A stretch of 64,000 nt of DNA from an uncultured Bacteroidota bacterium (GCA_902517895.1 CABYEA010000003.1:1-64000), one strand, 5' to 3'. Numbered from the stretch's first letter, positions 18,785 to 27,899 are shown. The notes: a model not told the origin generated them from the letters alone. Program-made: numbers and translations.

Positions 18785-19234
18785 ATGAGTTTAGAATTAA
18801 AAATTACAAACGCTCTCAAAGAGGCAATGAAAAGTAAAAATCAAACGGCGTTAACAGCCCTAAGAGCAGTTAAGTCAGCTATTTTATTACATAAAACTCA
18901 GAAGTCATATGACGGTGAATTGTCTCAGGAAAACGAAATGAAAATCCTACAAAAGCTGGTTAAACAGAGAAAAGACAGTGCTGATATTTACAAAGGTCAA
19001 GGTAGAAATGATTTAGCTGATCCAGAGTTAAAAGAGGCAGAATTAATACAGCAATTCTTACCCAAAGCACTTTCTGAAGAAGAGGTAAGATTGATTGTAA
19101 AATCTGTCATTGATGAAATAGGAGCAGAGGGAATGAAAGATATGGGTAAAGTTATGGGTATATCAACAAAGAAACTTATGGGTAAGGCTGATGGAAAGAT
19201 GATATCTGCAATAGTTAGAGAATTTTTATCATGA
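18785..19234 (+). CDS. GatB/YqeY domain protein
   Basis: A 149-residue all-helical YqeY-family protein, homologous to the C-terminal tRNA-binding domain of GatB. The sequence ALRAVKSAILLHK, the LPKALSEEEV stretch and the C-terminal GKVMGISTKKLMGKADGK are family signatures. Some homologues influence tRNA charging, but the free-standing protein has no settled function. It ends directly in front of a tRNA-Arg gene, which is suggestive but not proof of a functional link. Confidence 0.92.
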   Translation: MSLELKITNALKEAMKSKNQTALTALRAVKSAILLHKTQKSYDGELSQENEMKILQKLVKQRKDSADIYKGQGRNDLADPELKEAELIQQFLPKALSEEEVRLIVKSVIDEIGAEGMKDMGKVMGISTKKLMGKADGKMISAIVREFLS

Positions 19235-19242
19235 AAAAAAAA

Positions 19243-19316
19243 GGCTCAGTAGTTCAACTGGATAGAATATCAGATTTCGGCTCTGAGGGTTGGGGGTTCG
19301 AATCCTCCCTGGGCCA
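19243..19316 (+). tRNA. tRNA-Arg (anticodon TCG)
   Basis: A 74-base cloverleaf can be folded by eye. The acceptor stem GGCTCAG pairs with CTGGGCC (one G-U) with discriminator A. The D stem is GTTC/GAAT, the anticodon stem TCAGA/TCTGA encloses loop TTTCGGC with anticodon TCG, the variable loop is five bases and the T stem is GGGGG/CCTCC with loop TTCGAAT. CCA is not encoded. It lies 8 bases after the yqeY stop and within the continuous frame of the next gene. Confidence 0.95.
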
Positions 19317-19317
19317 C

Positions 19318-20130
19318 TTACTTATATTTTTTTTTATTATTACGAGACTAGACGCACAAACAATTGTTTCTGAAACAGAACTTCCAATTTCAGTCTATGA
19401 AACCTCTGGATTAGAGATTGTTGATAATTATTTAATTACTATTAATGATTCAGGAAACCCATCAAATTTATATTATTTAAATAAAGATGGTGAAATGCTC
19501 AATAAAAGAATGTTTAATGATTTAAAAAATAATGATTGGGAAGATTTGACTGCTGATGAAGAATTTATTTACATAGCTGACATAGGAAATAATATTGATA
19601 CAAGAGAAAATTTACGAATTATTAAGATCCCGATAAATTCTGAAAACAACTCTTTTGAGATTATTAATTTCCATTATCCTGAACAGGTTAAATTTATCAC
19701 ACTTCAAAAATCATCTCAGTACGATGCAGAAGGGTTAATTACAATAGATGATAATTTAATAATATTTACAAAAAATAAGCTTAAAAAAATTACAGAAATC
19801 TATACTTTACCAAAAACAGCTGGCACGTATGAAGCCAAAAAAATAGGGAGTTTAAATACACAATCAATTATTACCGCAGCAGATTATGATTCTAAAACCA
19901 AACTTTTGGCATTAACAGGAAGTCGTTCTTTTAAAGGTGATAAATATTATATTCTCAAAATTGAAGATTTTGATCTTGAAAGTAAGAAAGACTACAAAAT
20001 AAACATGTATGAAATTCCGATTGAAAAAACTCAGGTTGAATCAATTAAAATAATAGATAAAAATAATTTTTTGATTACTTCAGAAGCTGAATTATTTGGC
20101 AAACCAATGATGTATAAAATTTCTTTGTAA
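19318..20130 (+). CDS. Secreted beta-propeller-like hypothetical protein, start unresolved
   Basis: About 270 residues follow the tRNA in frame. They begin with a hydrophobic run (LLIFFFIITRLDAQ) that looks like a signal peptide and continue with repeated blades such as WEDLTADEEFIYIADIGNN. Similar domains, often with type IX secretion tails, are common in flavobacteria, but no tail is seen here. No ATG, GTG or TTG exists between the tRNA and the mature part. The only in-frame start, ATG at 19231, would translate the whole tRNA. A non-canonical start, or translation of an unprocessed transcript, must be invoked. Function unknown. Confidence 0.7.
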   Translation, partial: LLIFFFIITRLDAQTIVSETELPISVYETSGLEIVDNYLITINDSGNPSNLYYLNKDGEMLNKRMFNDLKNNDWEDLTADEEFIYIADIGNNIDTRENLRIIKIPINSENNSFEIINFHYPEQVKFITLQKSSQYDAEGLITIDDNLIIFTKNKLKKITEIYTLPKTAGTYEAKKIGSLNTQSIITAADYDSKTKLLALTGSRSFKGDKYYILKIEDFDLESKKDYKINMYEIPIEKTQVESIKIIDKNNFLITSEAELFGKPMMYKISL

Positions 20131-20169
20131 ATATTTTATTTTCATTTTCATCTCGAATAATAATTTTCA

Positions 20170-20177
20170 TAGATTTG
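20170..20177 (+). promoter_or_regulatory. Putative -7 promoter element upstream of cysC
   Basis: TAGATTTG matches TAnnTTTG, 19 bases before the cysC ATG in a 66-base gap. No clear TTG -33 element is present. Confidence 0.45.
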
Positions 20178-20196
20178 CGTTCTTTGTTTATCATCT

Positions 20197-20769
20197 ATGC
20201 CAACTAATTTAACCAAACATAGCTTTACAGTCTCTAGGGAAAAAAGAGAGCAAATATGTGGTCACAAAGGAAAAGTGCTTTGGTTCACCGGTTTATCTGG
20301 ATCGGGAAAATCTACATTAGCTAATGCACTTGACGAAAAACTAAATTTAAAAAATTACAACACATATATTTTAGATGGAGATAATATTAGAATTGGTTTA
20401 AACAAAGATCTTGGATTTTCCCCAGAAGACAGAAAGGAAAATATAAGAAGAATAAGTGAGGTTGCTAAGTTGTTTGCTGATTCAGGAAAAGTTGTGATGA
20501 CTGCATTTATTTCACCCTATAAAGACGATAGATATGAAGCTAGAAAATTAATTGGTGAAGATTTTATTGAAATCTTTGTTAATACCCCAATTGATGAATG
20601 TATTGAAAGAGACCCTAAGGGTTTATACAAAAAAGCTCTTAACAGTGAAATAAAAGGTTTTACAGGTATTGACGCACCTTATGAAGAGCCTCAAAACCCT
20701 GAGATTGAAATAAAGAACATGACTATTGATGAATCTGTAAATTTCATTATTAATTCATTAAAAATTTAG
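20197..20769 (+). CDS. cysC: Adenylyl-sulfate kinase CysC
   Basis: A 190-residue APS kinase that phosphorylates adenylyl sulfate at the 3' position to give PAPS, the universal sulfuryl donor. The P-loop GLSGSGKST is at residues 32-40, LDGDNIRIGLNKDLGFS binds the substrate, and the lid and FVNTPIDECIERDPKGLY follow. No CysD, CysN or CysH is nearby, so it is not in an assimilation operon. Two small HxGH-type nucleotidyltransferases follow within 3 bases of each other, so the three are probably one operon. Confidence 0.95.
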   Translation: MPTNLTKHSFTVSREKREQICGHKGKVLWFTGLSGSGKSTLANALDEKLNLKNYNTYILDGDNIRIGLNKDLGFSPEDRKENIRRISEVAKLFADSGKVVMTAFISPYKDDRYEARKLIGEDFIEIFVNTPIDECIERDPKGLYKKALNSEIKGFTGIDAPYEEPQNPEIEIKNMTIDESVNFIINSLKI

Positions 20770-20770
20770 G

Positions 20771-21169
20771 ATGAAAAAAGGATTTGTAGCTGGAAATTTT
20801 GATGTAATTCACCCTGGATATATAAAGATGTTTAAAGAATGTAATGCAAACTGTGATCATTTTACAATCCTTCTTCACTCTGATCCATCGATTGAACGTC
20901 CTGAAAAATTAAAACCGATACTAACTTTAGATGAAAGAATTGAAGTTTTATCATCCATAAAATATATTGATGATATTCAATCTTACACTTATGAAAGTGA
21001 ATTATATAAGCTTATAAATAAAGGAGAATATTCAGTTCGATTTCTTGGGGATGACTATAAAAATAAATCATTTACCGGAGTTGATTTAAATATCAATATT
21101 CATTATTTGAACAGAGACCATGGATGGTCAACAACAAAATTTAAAAACCTTATTGCTAAAACAATCTGA
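20771..21169 (+). CDS. Cytidylyltransferase-like nucleotidyltransferase
   Basis: A 132-residue protein of the HIGH-superfamily nucleotidyltransferases (RfaE domain II / glycerol-3-phosphate cytidylyltransferase type). The N-terminal GNFDVIHPGYIKMF holds the first signature, with the second His replaced by Tyr (HPGY instead of HxGH). LTLDERIEVLSSIKYID is the usual follow-up helix, and the C-terminal STTKFKNLI resembles the ISSSxIR motif with Thr replacements. It lies 1 base after cysC. The substrate is unknown; the changed motif could mean altered activity. Confidence 0.8.
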   Translation: MKKGFVAGNFDVIHPGYIKMFKECNANCDHFTILLHSDPSIERPEKLKPILTLDERIEVLSSIKYIDDIQSYTYESELYKLINKGEYSVRFLGDDYKNKSFTGVDLNINIHYLNRDHGWSTTKFKNLIAKTI

Positions 21170-21171
21170 AA

Positions 21172-21624
21172 ATGTGGAAAAAAATTAATCATGGAGGTGA
21201 ACCAACTAAAAATATTGATAAAAAGTATGCAATATTTGTTGGGAGATATCAGCCTTATCATTTTGGTCATATTGAGCTGATTAAACAAAAATTAAATCAG
21301 GGAATACCAGCTCTTATTATGGTAAGAAATATTGAGCCAGATGATAGAAATCCTTTCACAACTGAACAAACAGTAAAAATGATAAAAAAGTATCATGCTG
21401 CCCACGGTGATGATGTTGAAGTAATGATTATTCCTGATATTGAATCTGTTAATTACGGCAGAGGAGTAGGTTATGAAATCAATGAATACCAACCCCCCGC
21501 AGATAGTGGAGCATTGTTTATTTCTGCAACAAAAATCAGAGAGTCTATTAAAAATGGTGATGATACTTGGAAGTCAATGGTTGATGAATCACTACATACA
21601 GAAATAGAGGGTTTCCTGTCCTAA
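21172..21624 (+). CDS. NMN/phosphopantetheine adenylyltransferase-like protein
   Basis: A 150-residue HIGH-superfamily nucleotidyltransferase with an intact GRYQPYHFGHIELI motif near residue 21 and the C-terminal FISATKIRESI motif. The fold is shared by NMN adenylyltransferase and phosphopantetheine adenylyltransferase, but the middle part is not diagnostic. It follows its smaller relative by 2 bases and cysC by one gene. Three clustered enzymes that all handle adenylate or cytidylate groups suggest one pathway; which one is not visible. Confidence 0.8.
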   Translation: MWKKINHGGEPTKNIDKKYAIFVGRYQPYHFGHIELIKQKLNQGIPALIMVRNIEPDDRNPFTTEQTVKMIKKYHAAHGDDVEVMIIPDIESVNYGRGVGYEINEYQPPADSGALFISATKIRESIKNGDDTWKSMVDESLHTEIEGFLS

Positions 21625-21661
21625 TTTTTAATATTTATTTTTTTATTGTTTGTTTAAGAGG

Positions 21662-21669
21662 TATTTTTG
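21662..21669 (+). promoter_or_regulatory. Putative -7 promoter element of metK
   Basis: TATTTTTG matches TAnnTTTG and ends only 6 bases before the metK ATG. If used, the message would be leaderless or nearly so. It also explains why the in-frame TTG at 21667 is an unlikely start codon. Confidence 0.45.
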
Positions 21670-21675
21670 CGCCCT

Positions 21676-22932
21676 ATGAGTTATTTGTTTACTTCTGAAT
21701 CTGTAAGTGAAGGTCATCCAGATAAAATCGCTGATCAAATCAGTGATGCAATATTAGATAATTTTCTTGCTTTTGACCTCGACTCAAAAGTTGCTTGTGA
21801 AACACTAGTAACTACTGGTCAAGTAATTCTATCTGGTGAAGTCAATTCAAGAACTTATATTGATGTACAGAAAGTTGCAAGAGATGTAATAAAGAAAATA
21901 GGGTATACTAAAAGCGAATATAAGTTTGATTATAAATCATGTGGAATTCTATCAATGATACATGAGCAGTCTGAAGATATAAATCGAGGAGTTGTTAAAA
22001 GTAATAATGAAGATCAGGGTGCTGGTGATCAGGGAATTATGTTTGGTTACGCTACTAATGAAACTAAAAACTATATGCCCCTTGCTCTAGATATTTCAAA
22101 TAAAATACTACAGGAATTGGCTGATCTGAGAAGAGAGGATAAAGAAATAAAATATCTTAGACCCGATTCGAAGTCTCAAGTTACAATTGAATATTCAGAT
22201 TACAACAAACCAGAGAAAATAAAAACAATTGTTATTTCTACCCAACATGATGATTTTGATGTTGAAGATGTTATGCTCAAAAAAATCAAATCTGATATGA
22301 TTGATACAGTTATTCCAAGAATATTAAATAAAAATCCTGATTTGGAAAATCTATTTAACGATAATGTGGAATACTTAATTAATCCTACAGGAAAGTTTGT
22401 GATAGGTGGACCACATGGAGACACCGGATTGACAGGTAGAAAAATTATAGTTGACACATATGGAGGTAAGGGTGCGCATGGTGGAGGAGCCTTTTCTGGA
22501 AAAGATCCATCTAAAGTTGATAGAAGTGGAGCATATGCGGCAAGACATATTGCAAAAAATATAGTAGCAGCTGGAATTTGTGACGAAGCTCTCGTTCAAA
22601 TCAGTTATGCAATAGGAGTTGCAGAGCCAATAGCATTATATGTTAACACATATGGTTCTTCAAAAGTTAACTTTTCTGACGGAGATATTTCAGAGATGAT
22701 TTTAAGTATGTTTGATTTAAGACCATATTCAATTGAAAAATTATTTGACTTAAGAAAGCCAATATATTTGGAAACTGCAGCCTATGGTCATATGGGTAGG
22801 GAACCCAAAAAAGTCAAAAAAACTTTTGTTAATTCAGAGGGCAAGTCTATATACTTTGACTTAGAATTATTTAATTGGGAAAAACTAGATTACGTAGAAA
22901 AGATTAAAAAAGTTTTTAAATTAGCAAAATGA
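21676..22932 (+). CDS. metK: S-adenosylmethionine synthetase
   Basis: A 418-residue methionine adenosyltransferase, forming SAM from methionine and ATP. The start is ATG at 21676 because the family begins [19 protein letters not shown]. The Pro-rich [12 protein letters not shown] loop, [16 protein letters not shown] and the late [10 protein letters not shown] are signatures of the domains. Length is normal for Bacteroidota. It overlaps ahcY by 4 bases (ATGA), making a methylation-cycle operon. Confidence 0.97.
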   Translation: MSYLFTSESVSEGHPDKIADQISDAILDNFLAFDLDSKVACETLVTTGQVILSGEVNSRTYIDVQKVARDVIKKIGYTKSEYKFDYKSCGILSMIHEQSEDINRGVVKSNNEDQGAGDQGIMFGYATNETKNYMPLALDISNKILQELADLRREDKEIKYLRPDSKSQVTIEYSDYNKPEKIKTIVISTQHDDFDVEDVMLKKIKSDMIDTVIPRILNKNPDLENLFNDNVEYLINPTGKFVIGGPHGDTGLTGRKIIVDTYGGKGAHGGGAFSGKDPSKVDRSGAYAARHIAKNIVAAGICDEALVQISYAIGVAEPIALYVNTYGSSKVNFSDGDISEMILSMFDLRPYSIEKLFDLRKPIYLETAAYGHMGREPKKVKKTFVNSEGKSIYFDLELFNWEKLDYVEKIKKVFKLAK

Positions 22933-24245
22933 TTAAAAGCAATATAAAATATACCCCCTACAAGGTCAAAGATATTAATCAGGCAAAATGGGGTAGAGAT
23001 GAGATTAAATTAGCTGAAGCTGAAATGCCAGGATTAATGGCTTTGAGGATTGAGTACAGAAAACAAAAGCCTCTTAAGGGAGCTAGAATCGCTGGTTGTC
23101 TTCACATGACCATACAAACAGCTGTATTAATAGAAACTTTAATTGAACTCGGAGCTGAAGTCACATGGAGTTCATGTAATATATTTTCAACACAAGATCA
23201 TGCAGCTGCTGCAATCGCTGATACAGGTGTTCAAGTTTATGCATGGAAAGGAATGAATGAAGAGGATTTTGATTGGTGTATTGAACAAACTTTATTTTTT
23301 GGGAAGGAAAGAAAGCCTCTTAATATGATTTTAGATGATGGTGGAGATTTGACAAATATGGTTCTAGACAATTTTCCAGAGCTTGTAAAAAACATAAAAG
23401 GTTTATCTGAAGAGACTACAACCGGAGTTTTGAGATTATACGACAGAATGAAAGAAGGGACATTGAGTCTGCCAGCAATTAATGTAAACGACTCGGTTAC
23501 TAAAAGCAAGTTTGATAATAAATATGGCTGTAAGGAAAGTGCTGTAGATGCTGTTAGAAGAGCAACAGATATTATGATGGCAGGAAAGAGAGTCGTGGTA
23601 TGCGGCTACGGAGATGTTGGAAAAGGAACTGCCGCTTCATTTAAATCAGCAGGAAGTATAGTAACCGTTACAGAAATAGATCCCATTTGTGCATTGCAAG
23701 CTGCAATGGATGGTTATGAGGTCAAAAAATTAGAAACAGTAATAGACCATTCAGATATTATTATAACAGCTACCGGCAATAGAGATATCGTTAAAGACAT
23801 TCATTTTAAATCTATGAAGGATAAAGCTATAGTTTGTAATATTGGTCATTTTGACAACGAAATAGATATGGCTTGGTTAAATAAAAACTATGGTCATACC
23901 AAAAAAGAAATAAAGCCCCAGGTAGATTTATACACTGTTAACGGCAATGATATTGTGATTTTGGCTGAGGGGAGACTAGTGAATTTAGGCTGTGCAACAG
24001 GGCACCCAAGTTTTGTAATGAGTAATTCTTTTACTAATCAAGTTTTAGCTCAAATTGAACTTTGGAATAATTCCTCAAAATATGTAAATAAGGTCTACAC
24101 TCTTCCTAAACAATTAGATGAAAAAGTTGCAAAGTTGCATCTTGAAAAACTAGGTGTTGAGCTTACTAAACTTAATGAAATTCAGTCTAAATATATAGGA
24201 GTAGATAAAGAAGGCCCATATAAATCTGACGAATACAGATATTAG
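22929..24245 (+). CDS. ahcY: S-adenosylhomocysteine hydrolase
   Basis: A 438-residue NAD-dependent enzyme that splits S-adenosylhomocysteine into adenosine and homocysteine, relieving product inhibition of methyltransferases. [13 protein letters not shown] lies in the substrate domain. The NAD loop is [21 protein letters not shown] follows, and the C-terminal [18 protein letters not shown] ends as in all AhcY, with its Lys and Tyr for NAD contacts. It is coupled to metK. Confidence 0.97.
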   Translation: MIKSNIKYTPYKVKDINQAKWGRDEIKLAEAEMPGLMALRIEYRKQKPLKGARIAGCLHMTIQTAVLIETLIELGAEVTWSSCNIFSTQDHAAAAIADTGVQVYAWKGMNEEDFDWCIEQTLFFGKERKPLNMILDDGGDLTNMVLDNFPELVKNIKGLSEETTTGVLRLYDRMKEGTLSLPAINVNDSVTKSKFDNKYGCKESAVDAVRRATDIMMAGKRVVVCGYGDVGKGTAASFKSAGSIVTVTEIDPICALQAAMDGYEVKKLETVIDHSDIIITATGNRDIVKDIHFKSMKDKAIVCNIGHFDNEIDMAWLNKNYGHTKKEIKPQVDLYTVNGNDIVILAEGRLVNLGCATGHPSFVMSNSFTNQVLAQIELWNNSSKYVNKVYTLPKQLDEKVAKLHLEKLGVELTKLNEIQSKYIGVDKEGPYKSDEYRY

Positions 24246-24306
24246 ACATTGTAATTCAGAGTAATTTTCAATTTAAATAATACATTTTTACACATTTTTG
24301 TATTAC

Positions 24307-24337
24307 AAGTACTTTTTTTACTTAAAAATAAGTACTT
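24307..24337. repeat. Two AAGTACTT palindromes upstream of the regulator gene
   Basis: The palindrome AAGTACTT occurs at 24307-24314 and 24330-24337, 23 bases apart, and the second overlaps the -7-like element. The pair could be an operator for the winged-helix protein encoded just downstream. Confidence 0.4.
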
Positions 24338-24340
24338 TTG
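24333..24340 (+). promoter_or_regulatory. Putative -7 promoter element of the regulator/upxY pair
   Basis: TACTTTTG matches TAnnTTTG, 12 bases before the ATG at 24353. It disfavours the in-frame TTG at 24338 as a start. Confidence 0.45.
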
Positions 24341-24352
24341 TTACTTAATATT

Positions 24353-24865
24353 ATGTTAGGTTCATTAATTACATCTAAAACCAGGCTAAGGATGCTTATT
24401 AAATTCTTTGTTAGCGCCGCTAATAATGGATATTTAAATGGTCTTGCCAACGAATTCAACGAATCTACCAATTCTATAAGAAAGGAATTAAACAACCTAT
24501 CAGGTGCAGGATACCTATTAAAATCAAAAGAAAATAACAGAGTTATATATAATGCGAATACATCACATCCTATGTTTAGCGTTTTACAAAAAATTGTTAG
24601 GCAACATCTTGGTTTAGAAGATATTGTTGAAACTGTAATAGAAAGAATTGGCGATGTTGATCAGATTGCTTTGACTGGAGAATATGCCATGGGAATTGAT
24701 AGCGGAAATATTGAAATTATTATAAATGGATCAAAAGTAAATGAAGAATATTTGGAAAATATAAAACCAAAAATTAAAAAGAAAATTGGTAGAGAAGTTA
24801 GTTTCATGTTAAATCAAAAACTAGATTCAAATTCGATTATTCTTTACAAGAAAACTAGCAGATGA
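24353..24865 (+). CDS. Winged-helix regulator with nucleotidyltransferase-like tail
   Basis: About 170 residues. The N-terminal half is a winged helix (TKTR-like start, LANEFNESTNSIRKELNNLSGAGYL as the helix-turn-helix, then a wing). The C-terminal half (QIALTGEYAMGIDSGNIEIIING) resembles a small nucleotidyltransferase-fold domain without obvious catalytic carboxylates. Proteins of this layout sit in front of NusG-like upxY genes at the head of flavobacterial polysaccharide loci, and are usually annotated ArsR-like. It overlaps upxY by 4 bases. A regulatory role is likely; the ligand is unknown. Confidence 0.8.
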   Translation: MLGSLITSKTRLRMLIKFFVSAANNGYLNGLANEFNESTNSIRKELNNLSGAGYLLKSKENNRVIYNANTSHPMFSVLQKIVRQHLGLEDIVETVIERIGDVDQIALTGEYAMGIDSGNIEIIINGSKVNEEYLENIKPKIKKKIGREVSFMLNQKLDSNSIILYKKTSR

Positions 24866-25323
24866 ATTGGTACATTTTACATACAAAACCAAGGAGTGAG
24901 AAAAAAGTAGAAGAACAGCTTTTATCTTTGGGTATTAATGCATATTGCCCTACACGATCTGAATTTAAAATTTGGAGTGATCGCAAAAAAAAAATAGATA
25001 GACCAATTCTACCGTCGATGGTCATGGTTAAAATAGACGAGAAAGATATTAATAGGGTTTTTGAATCCCCTTTAGTTGTTAGATATATGTTTTGGCTAGG
25101 AAAAAGAGCTGTAGTTAGACAATCTGAGATTGATGCTCTGAAAAAATATTTAAATGGAAGTTGCAATTTAATAAGAAGTAAATCTTCTTGTATAAATGTT
25201 GGTGATGATTTTAAGTTATCATCCTTTAATAATGAAAATGGAATTGTTGATAGGATTTCTAATAATAATGTTTGGATTTATTTGAAATCTATTGGTTATA
25301 GTATTAAGCTAAAATTGGCTTAA
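24862..25323 (+). CDS. NusG-like antitermination factor UpxY family
   Basis: A 153-residue NusG paralogue. The NGN domain starts WYILHTKPRSEKKVEEQL and continues ILPSMVMVKI and VVRYMFWLGKRAVV. A short KOW-like domain at the C-terminus (GDDFKLSSFNNENGIVDRI) completes it. UpxY proteins in Bacteroides and RfaH in enterics bind RNA polymerase at the start of a polysaccharide operon and prevent termination. The gene stands immediately before a roughly 28-32 kb co-directional glycan locus, exactly where such a factor is expected. Confidence 0.92.
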   Translation: MNWYILHTKPRSEKKVEEQLLSLGINAYCPTRSEFKIWSDRKKKIDRPILPSMVMVKIDEKDINRVFESPLVVRYMFWLGKRAVVRQSEIDALKKYLNGSCNLIRSKSSCINVGDDFKLSSFNNENGIVDRISNNNVWIYLKSIGYSIKLKLA

Positions 25324-25341
25324 TTAACAATAAATAAGTAT

Positions 25342-25349
25342 TATTTTTG
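25342..25349 (+). promoter_or_regulatory. Putative -7 promoter element of the polysaccharide operon
   Basis: TATTTTTG matches TAnnTTTG. A TTG lies at 25315-25317 at a spacing of 24, one base longer than the usual range. The element is 46 bases before the first structural gene of the locus. Confidence 0.45.
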
Positions 25350-25384
25350 TTAGTCATAATTGTGACTGACGTTGGCGAAGCCGT
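25349..25384 (+). promoter_or_regulatory. Two small hairpins in the leader of the glycan operon
   Basis: GTTAGTCA (25349-25356) pairs with TGACTGAC (25363-25370) with one G-T pair around a six-base loop. GGC-GAA-GCC at 25374-25382 forms a second, GC-rich hairpin. In an otherwise AT-rich 72-base gap right after upxY, these are candidates for the pause/recruitment signal of the antiterminator, like ops for RfaH. No T-run follows either, so they are not obvious terminators. Confidence 0.45.
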
Positions 25385-25395
25385 AAATAAAGTAA

Positions 25396-26517
25396 ATGAA
25401 AAAAAATAATATTCAAATGGTTGATTTAATGAGTCAATACTCTAAAATCAAGAATGAAATTGACAGAAATATTATATCATCAATTGAATCAGGTCGATTT
25501 GTAAATGGACCGATCGTTAAGGAATTCTCAGAAAATCTATCAGATTATTTGAATGTGAAAAATGTAATTCCATGTGCAAACGGCACCGACGCATTACAAA
25601 TTGCTTTTATGGCATTAGATTTAAAACCTGGGGATGAGATAATATGTCCATCATGGACATATATTGCTACAGCCGAGGCTGCAGCAATACTGGGAATAAG
25701 GGTTGTTTTTTGTGATATTGATTTAGATACTTTTAATACAACTGCAGATTTGATCGAACCTCATATAACTGAATACACAAAGGCTATAGTTCCTGTTCAT
25801 TTATATGGACAATCATGTGATATGGAACCAATTATTAAACTTGCTGAAAATTATAATCTTAAAATTATTGAAGATAATGCCCAGGCAATTGGTTGTAAAT
25901 ATAGCTTTCCAAACGGAAAAATTAAGTTTACAGGTACCCTAGGTCATATTGGTACCACATCATTTTATCCCTCAAAAAATTTAGGTTGTTATGGGGACGG
26001 CGGTGCAATTTTCACAGATGATAATGATTTAGCTGATAGAATTAGAATGATAGTAAATCATGGTGAAAAAATTAAATATCATCATGAAATTATTGGTTGT
26101 AATTCTAGATTAGATTCTATACAGGCAGAAATATTAAATGTTAAGTTAAATTATCTTGATGAATATAATTCAAACAGACAAATCATGGCTAATAATTATA
26201 ATTTAGCATTTAAAGATATAGATGAAATTAAAATACCAAAAATTATTTCAAGTTCTGAGCACGTATATCACCAATATACATTAAGAGTTTTAAACGGTAA
26301 AAGAGATCAGGTGAAAAATTATTTAAATGATTTAGGAATACCAACAATGATTTATTATCCGATTCCAATTCACAAACAAAAACCTTACAGAAATAATCAA
26401 ATTTTAGAAAATACTGATATTCTTTCTAAGGAAGTTATTTCGATACCTATACACACAGAATTAGAAAACTCTAATCAGGATTATATAATCGATAAAGTAG
26501 TTAAATTTTTCGTATGA
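25396..26517 (+). CDS. DegT/DnrJ/EryC1/StrS sugar aminotransferase (WbpE-like)
   Basis: A 373-residue PLP-dependent aminotransferase acting on a keto-sugar nucleotide. IQMVDLMSQYSKIKNEID and CANGTDALQIAFMAL open the fold, and TTSFYPSKNLGCYGDGG holds the PLP Lys194. The start resembles the WbpE/WlbC group, which transaminates 3-keto-glucuronic UDP sugars. No partner WbpB oxidoreductase lies beside it, so the exact substrate is open. First structural gene after upxY, overlapping the UDP-glucose dehydrogenase gene by 4 bases. Confidence 0.9.
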   Translation: MKKNNIQMVDLMSQYSKIKNEIDRNIISSIESGRFVNGPIVKEFSENLSDYLNVKNVIPCANGTDALQIAFMALDLKPGDEIICPSWTYIATAEAAAILGIRVVFCDIDLDTFNTTADLIEPHITEYTKAIVPVHLYGQSCDMEPIIKLAENYNLKIIEDNAQAIGCKYSFPNGKIKFTGTLGHIGTTSFYPSKNLGCYGDGGAIFTDDNDLADRIRMIVNHGEKIKYHHEIIGCNSRLDSIQAEILNVKLNYLDEYNSNRQIMANNYNLAFKDIDEIKIPKIISSSEHVYHQYTLRVLNGKRDQVKNYLNDLGIPTMIYYPIPIHKQKPYRNNQILENTDILSKEVISIPIHTELENSNQDYIIDKVVKFFV

Positions 26518-27899
26518 AAATAAATAATATTTGTTGTATTGGTGCTGGATATGTTGGTGGACCAACAATGTCGATTATCGCTCAGAAAAATCCAGATATT
26601 AAAGTTAATGTTGTGGATATGAACGCTGATAAAATATCAGCTTGGAATTCCAAAGATTTAGACAATTTACCTGTTTATGAGCCTGGACTTTCAAAAGTTG
26701 TTAAAGAGGCACGAGGTAGAAATTTGTTTTTTTCTGATGATGTAAATAAACATATTTACGATGCGGAAATGATTTTTATTTCTGTAAATACACCAACAAA
26801 AATATCTGGTGAAGGAAAGGGTTATGCAGCAGATTTAAAATATGTTGAAGCTTGCGCAAAACAAATTGCAGAAGTTTCAAAAACGGATAAAATAATTGTA
26901 GAAAAATCTACTGTTCCTGTAAGAACATCAGAAAAAATCAAACAAATTCTAAGATTAAATAATAGTGATGTTGACTTTCAAATTCTTTCTAATCCTGAAT
27001 TTTTAGCCGAAGGAACAGCAATGAGAGATTTAGAAATTCCTGACAGAGTTCTAATAGGCGGAGATAAAACTAAGCAAGGAAAAAAAGCAATCGAATCTTT
27101 GGTTAAAATTTATTCTTCCTGGGTTCCCAAAGAAAATATTTTAACTACTAACTTGTGGTCATCAGAATTATCAAAATTAACAGCCAATGCTTTTTTAGCT
27201 CAAAGAATATCATCCATAAATTCTTTATCCGAACTTTGTGAAGAAACAGGAGCTGATATTGAGGAAGTTTCAAAAGCAATAGGAATGGATTCAAGAATAG
27301 GTAGCAGTTTTTTGAAAACGTCTGTCGGGTTTGGTGGAAGCTGTTTTCAAAAAGATATTCTTAATTTAGTTTATATCGCTCGATCTTCAGGACTAGTCAA
27401 AGTTGCAGACTACTGGGAACAAATTCTTTTAATAAATAAACATCAGAGAGACAGATTTTCAAATAAGATAGTTGAGTGTGTAAAAAACAATGATTTGCAT
27501 CAAAATATTTTGTTATTGGGTTGGGCTTTCAAAAAAGACACTAACGATTCTAGGGAATCAGCTGCAATCTATGTAGCTAATAATTTGTTAAATAACAAAA
27601 TTAGAATTGACATTTATGATCCGAAGGTAAATAAAGATCAGGTTGATTTTGACTTATCATATTTAAATGAAAATTATGATAAATCTATGGTAAAATTTAT
27701 TGAAGATCCTGTTTCAAATATTTTTAATTACAATTTAATTGCTATTATGACTGAGTGGGATGAATTTAAAGAATATGATTGGCAATATATTTATTCAAAA
27801 ATCAAAAAACCTGCTTACATATTTGACGGAAGAAATATTTTGAATTTTGAGAAAATAAAAAAAATAGGATTTAATTACATTGGTATTGGAAGAAAATAA
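26514..27899 (+). CDS. UDP-glucose 6-dehydrogenase
   Basis: A 461-residue enzyme that oxidises UDP-glucose to UDP-glucuronate with two [19 protein letters not shown] is the NAD loop, [10 protein letters not shown] follows, and the catalytic Cys277 sits in [11 protein letters not shown]. The sequence is of the animal/plant-like long type (INAWNS-like region, [13 protein letters not shown]), which is also found in many Bacteroidota. The product feeds the UXS gene directly downstream, which overlaps it. Confidence 0.95.
   Translation: MKINNICCIGAGYVGGPTMSIIAQKNPDIKVNVVDMNADKISAWNSKDLDNLPVYEPGLSKVVKEARGRNLFFSDDVNKHIYDAEMIFISVNTPTKISGEGKGYAADLKYVEACAKQIAEVSKTDKIIVEKSTVPVRTSEKIKQILRLNNSDVDFQILSNPEFLAEGTAMRDLEIPDRVLIGGDKTKQGKKAIESLVKIYSSWVPKENILTTNLWSSELSKLTANAFLAQRISSINSLSELCEETGADIEEVSKAIGMDSRIGSSFLKTSVGFGGSCFQKDILNLVYIARSSGLVKVADYWEQILLINKHQRDRFSNKIVECVKNNDLHQNILLLGWAFKKDTNDSRESAAIYVANNLLNNKIRIDIYDPKVNKDQVDFDLSYLNENYDKSMVKFIEDPVSNIFNYNLIAIMTEWDEFKEYDWQYIYSKIKKPAYIFDGRNILNFEKIKKIGFNYIGIGRK

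Noticed and set aside
21667-21675. TTG start for metK
   Set aside because: MetK begins at the conserved ATG 9 bases later, and the TTG is part of the -7-like element.
21625-21675. SAM riboswitch ahead of metK
   Set aside because: The gap is only about 50 bases and has no paired regions; the promoter-like element abuts the start codon.
24338-24352. TTG start for the winged-helix gene
   Set aside because: The TTG is part of a TAnnTTTG promoter-like element; the ATG at 24353 gives a normal N-terminus.
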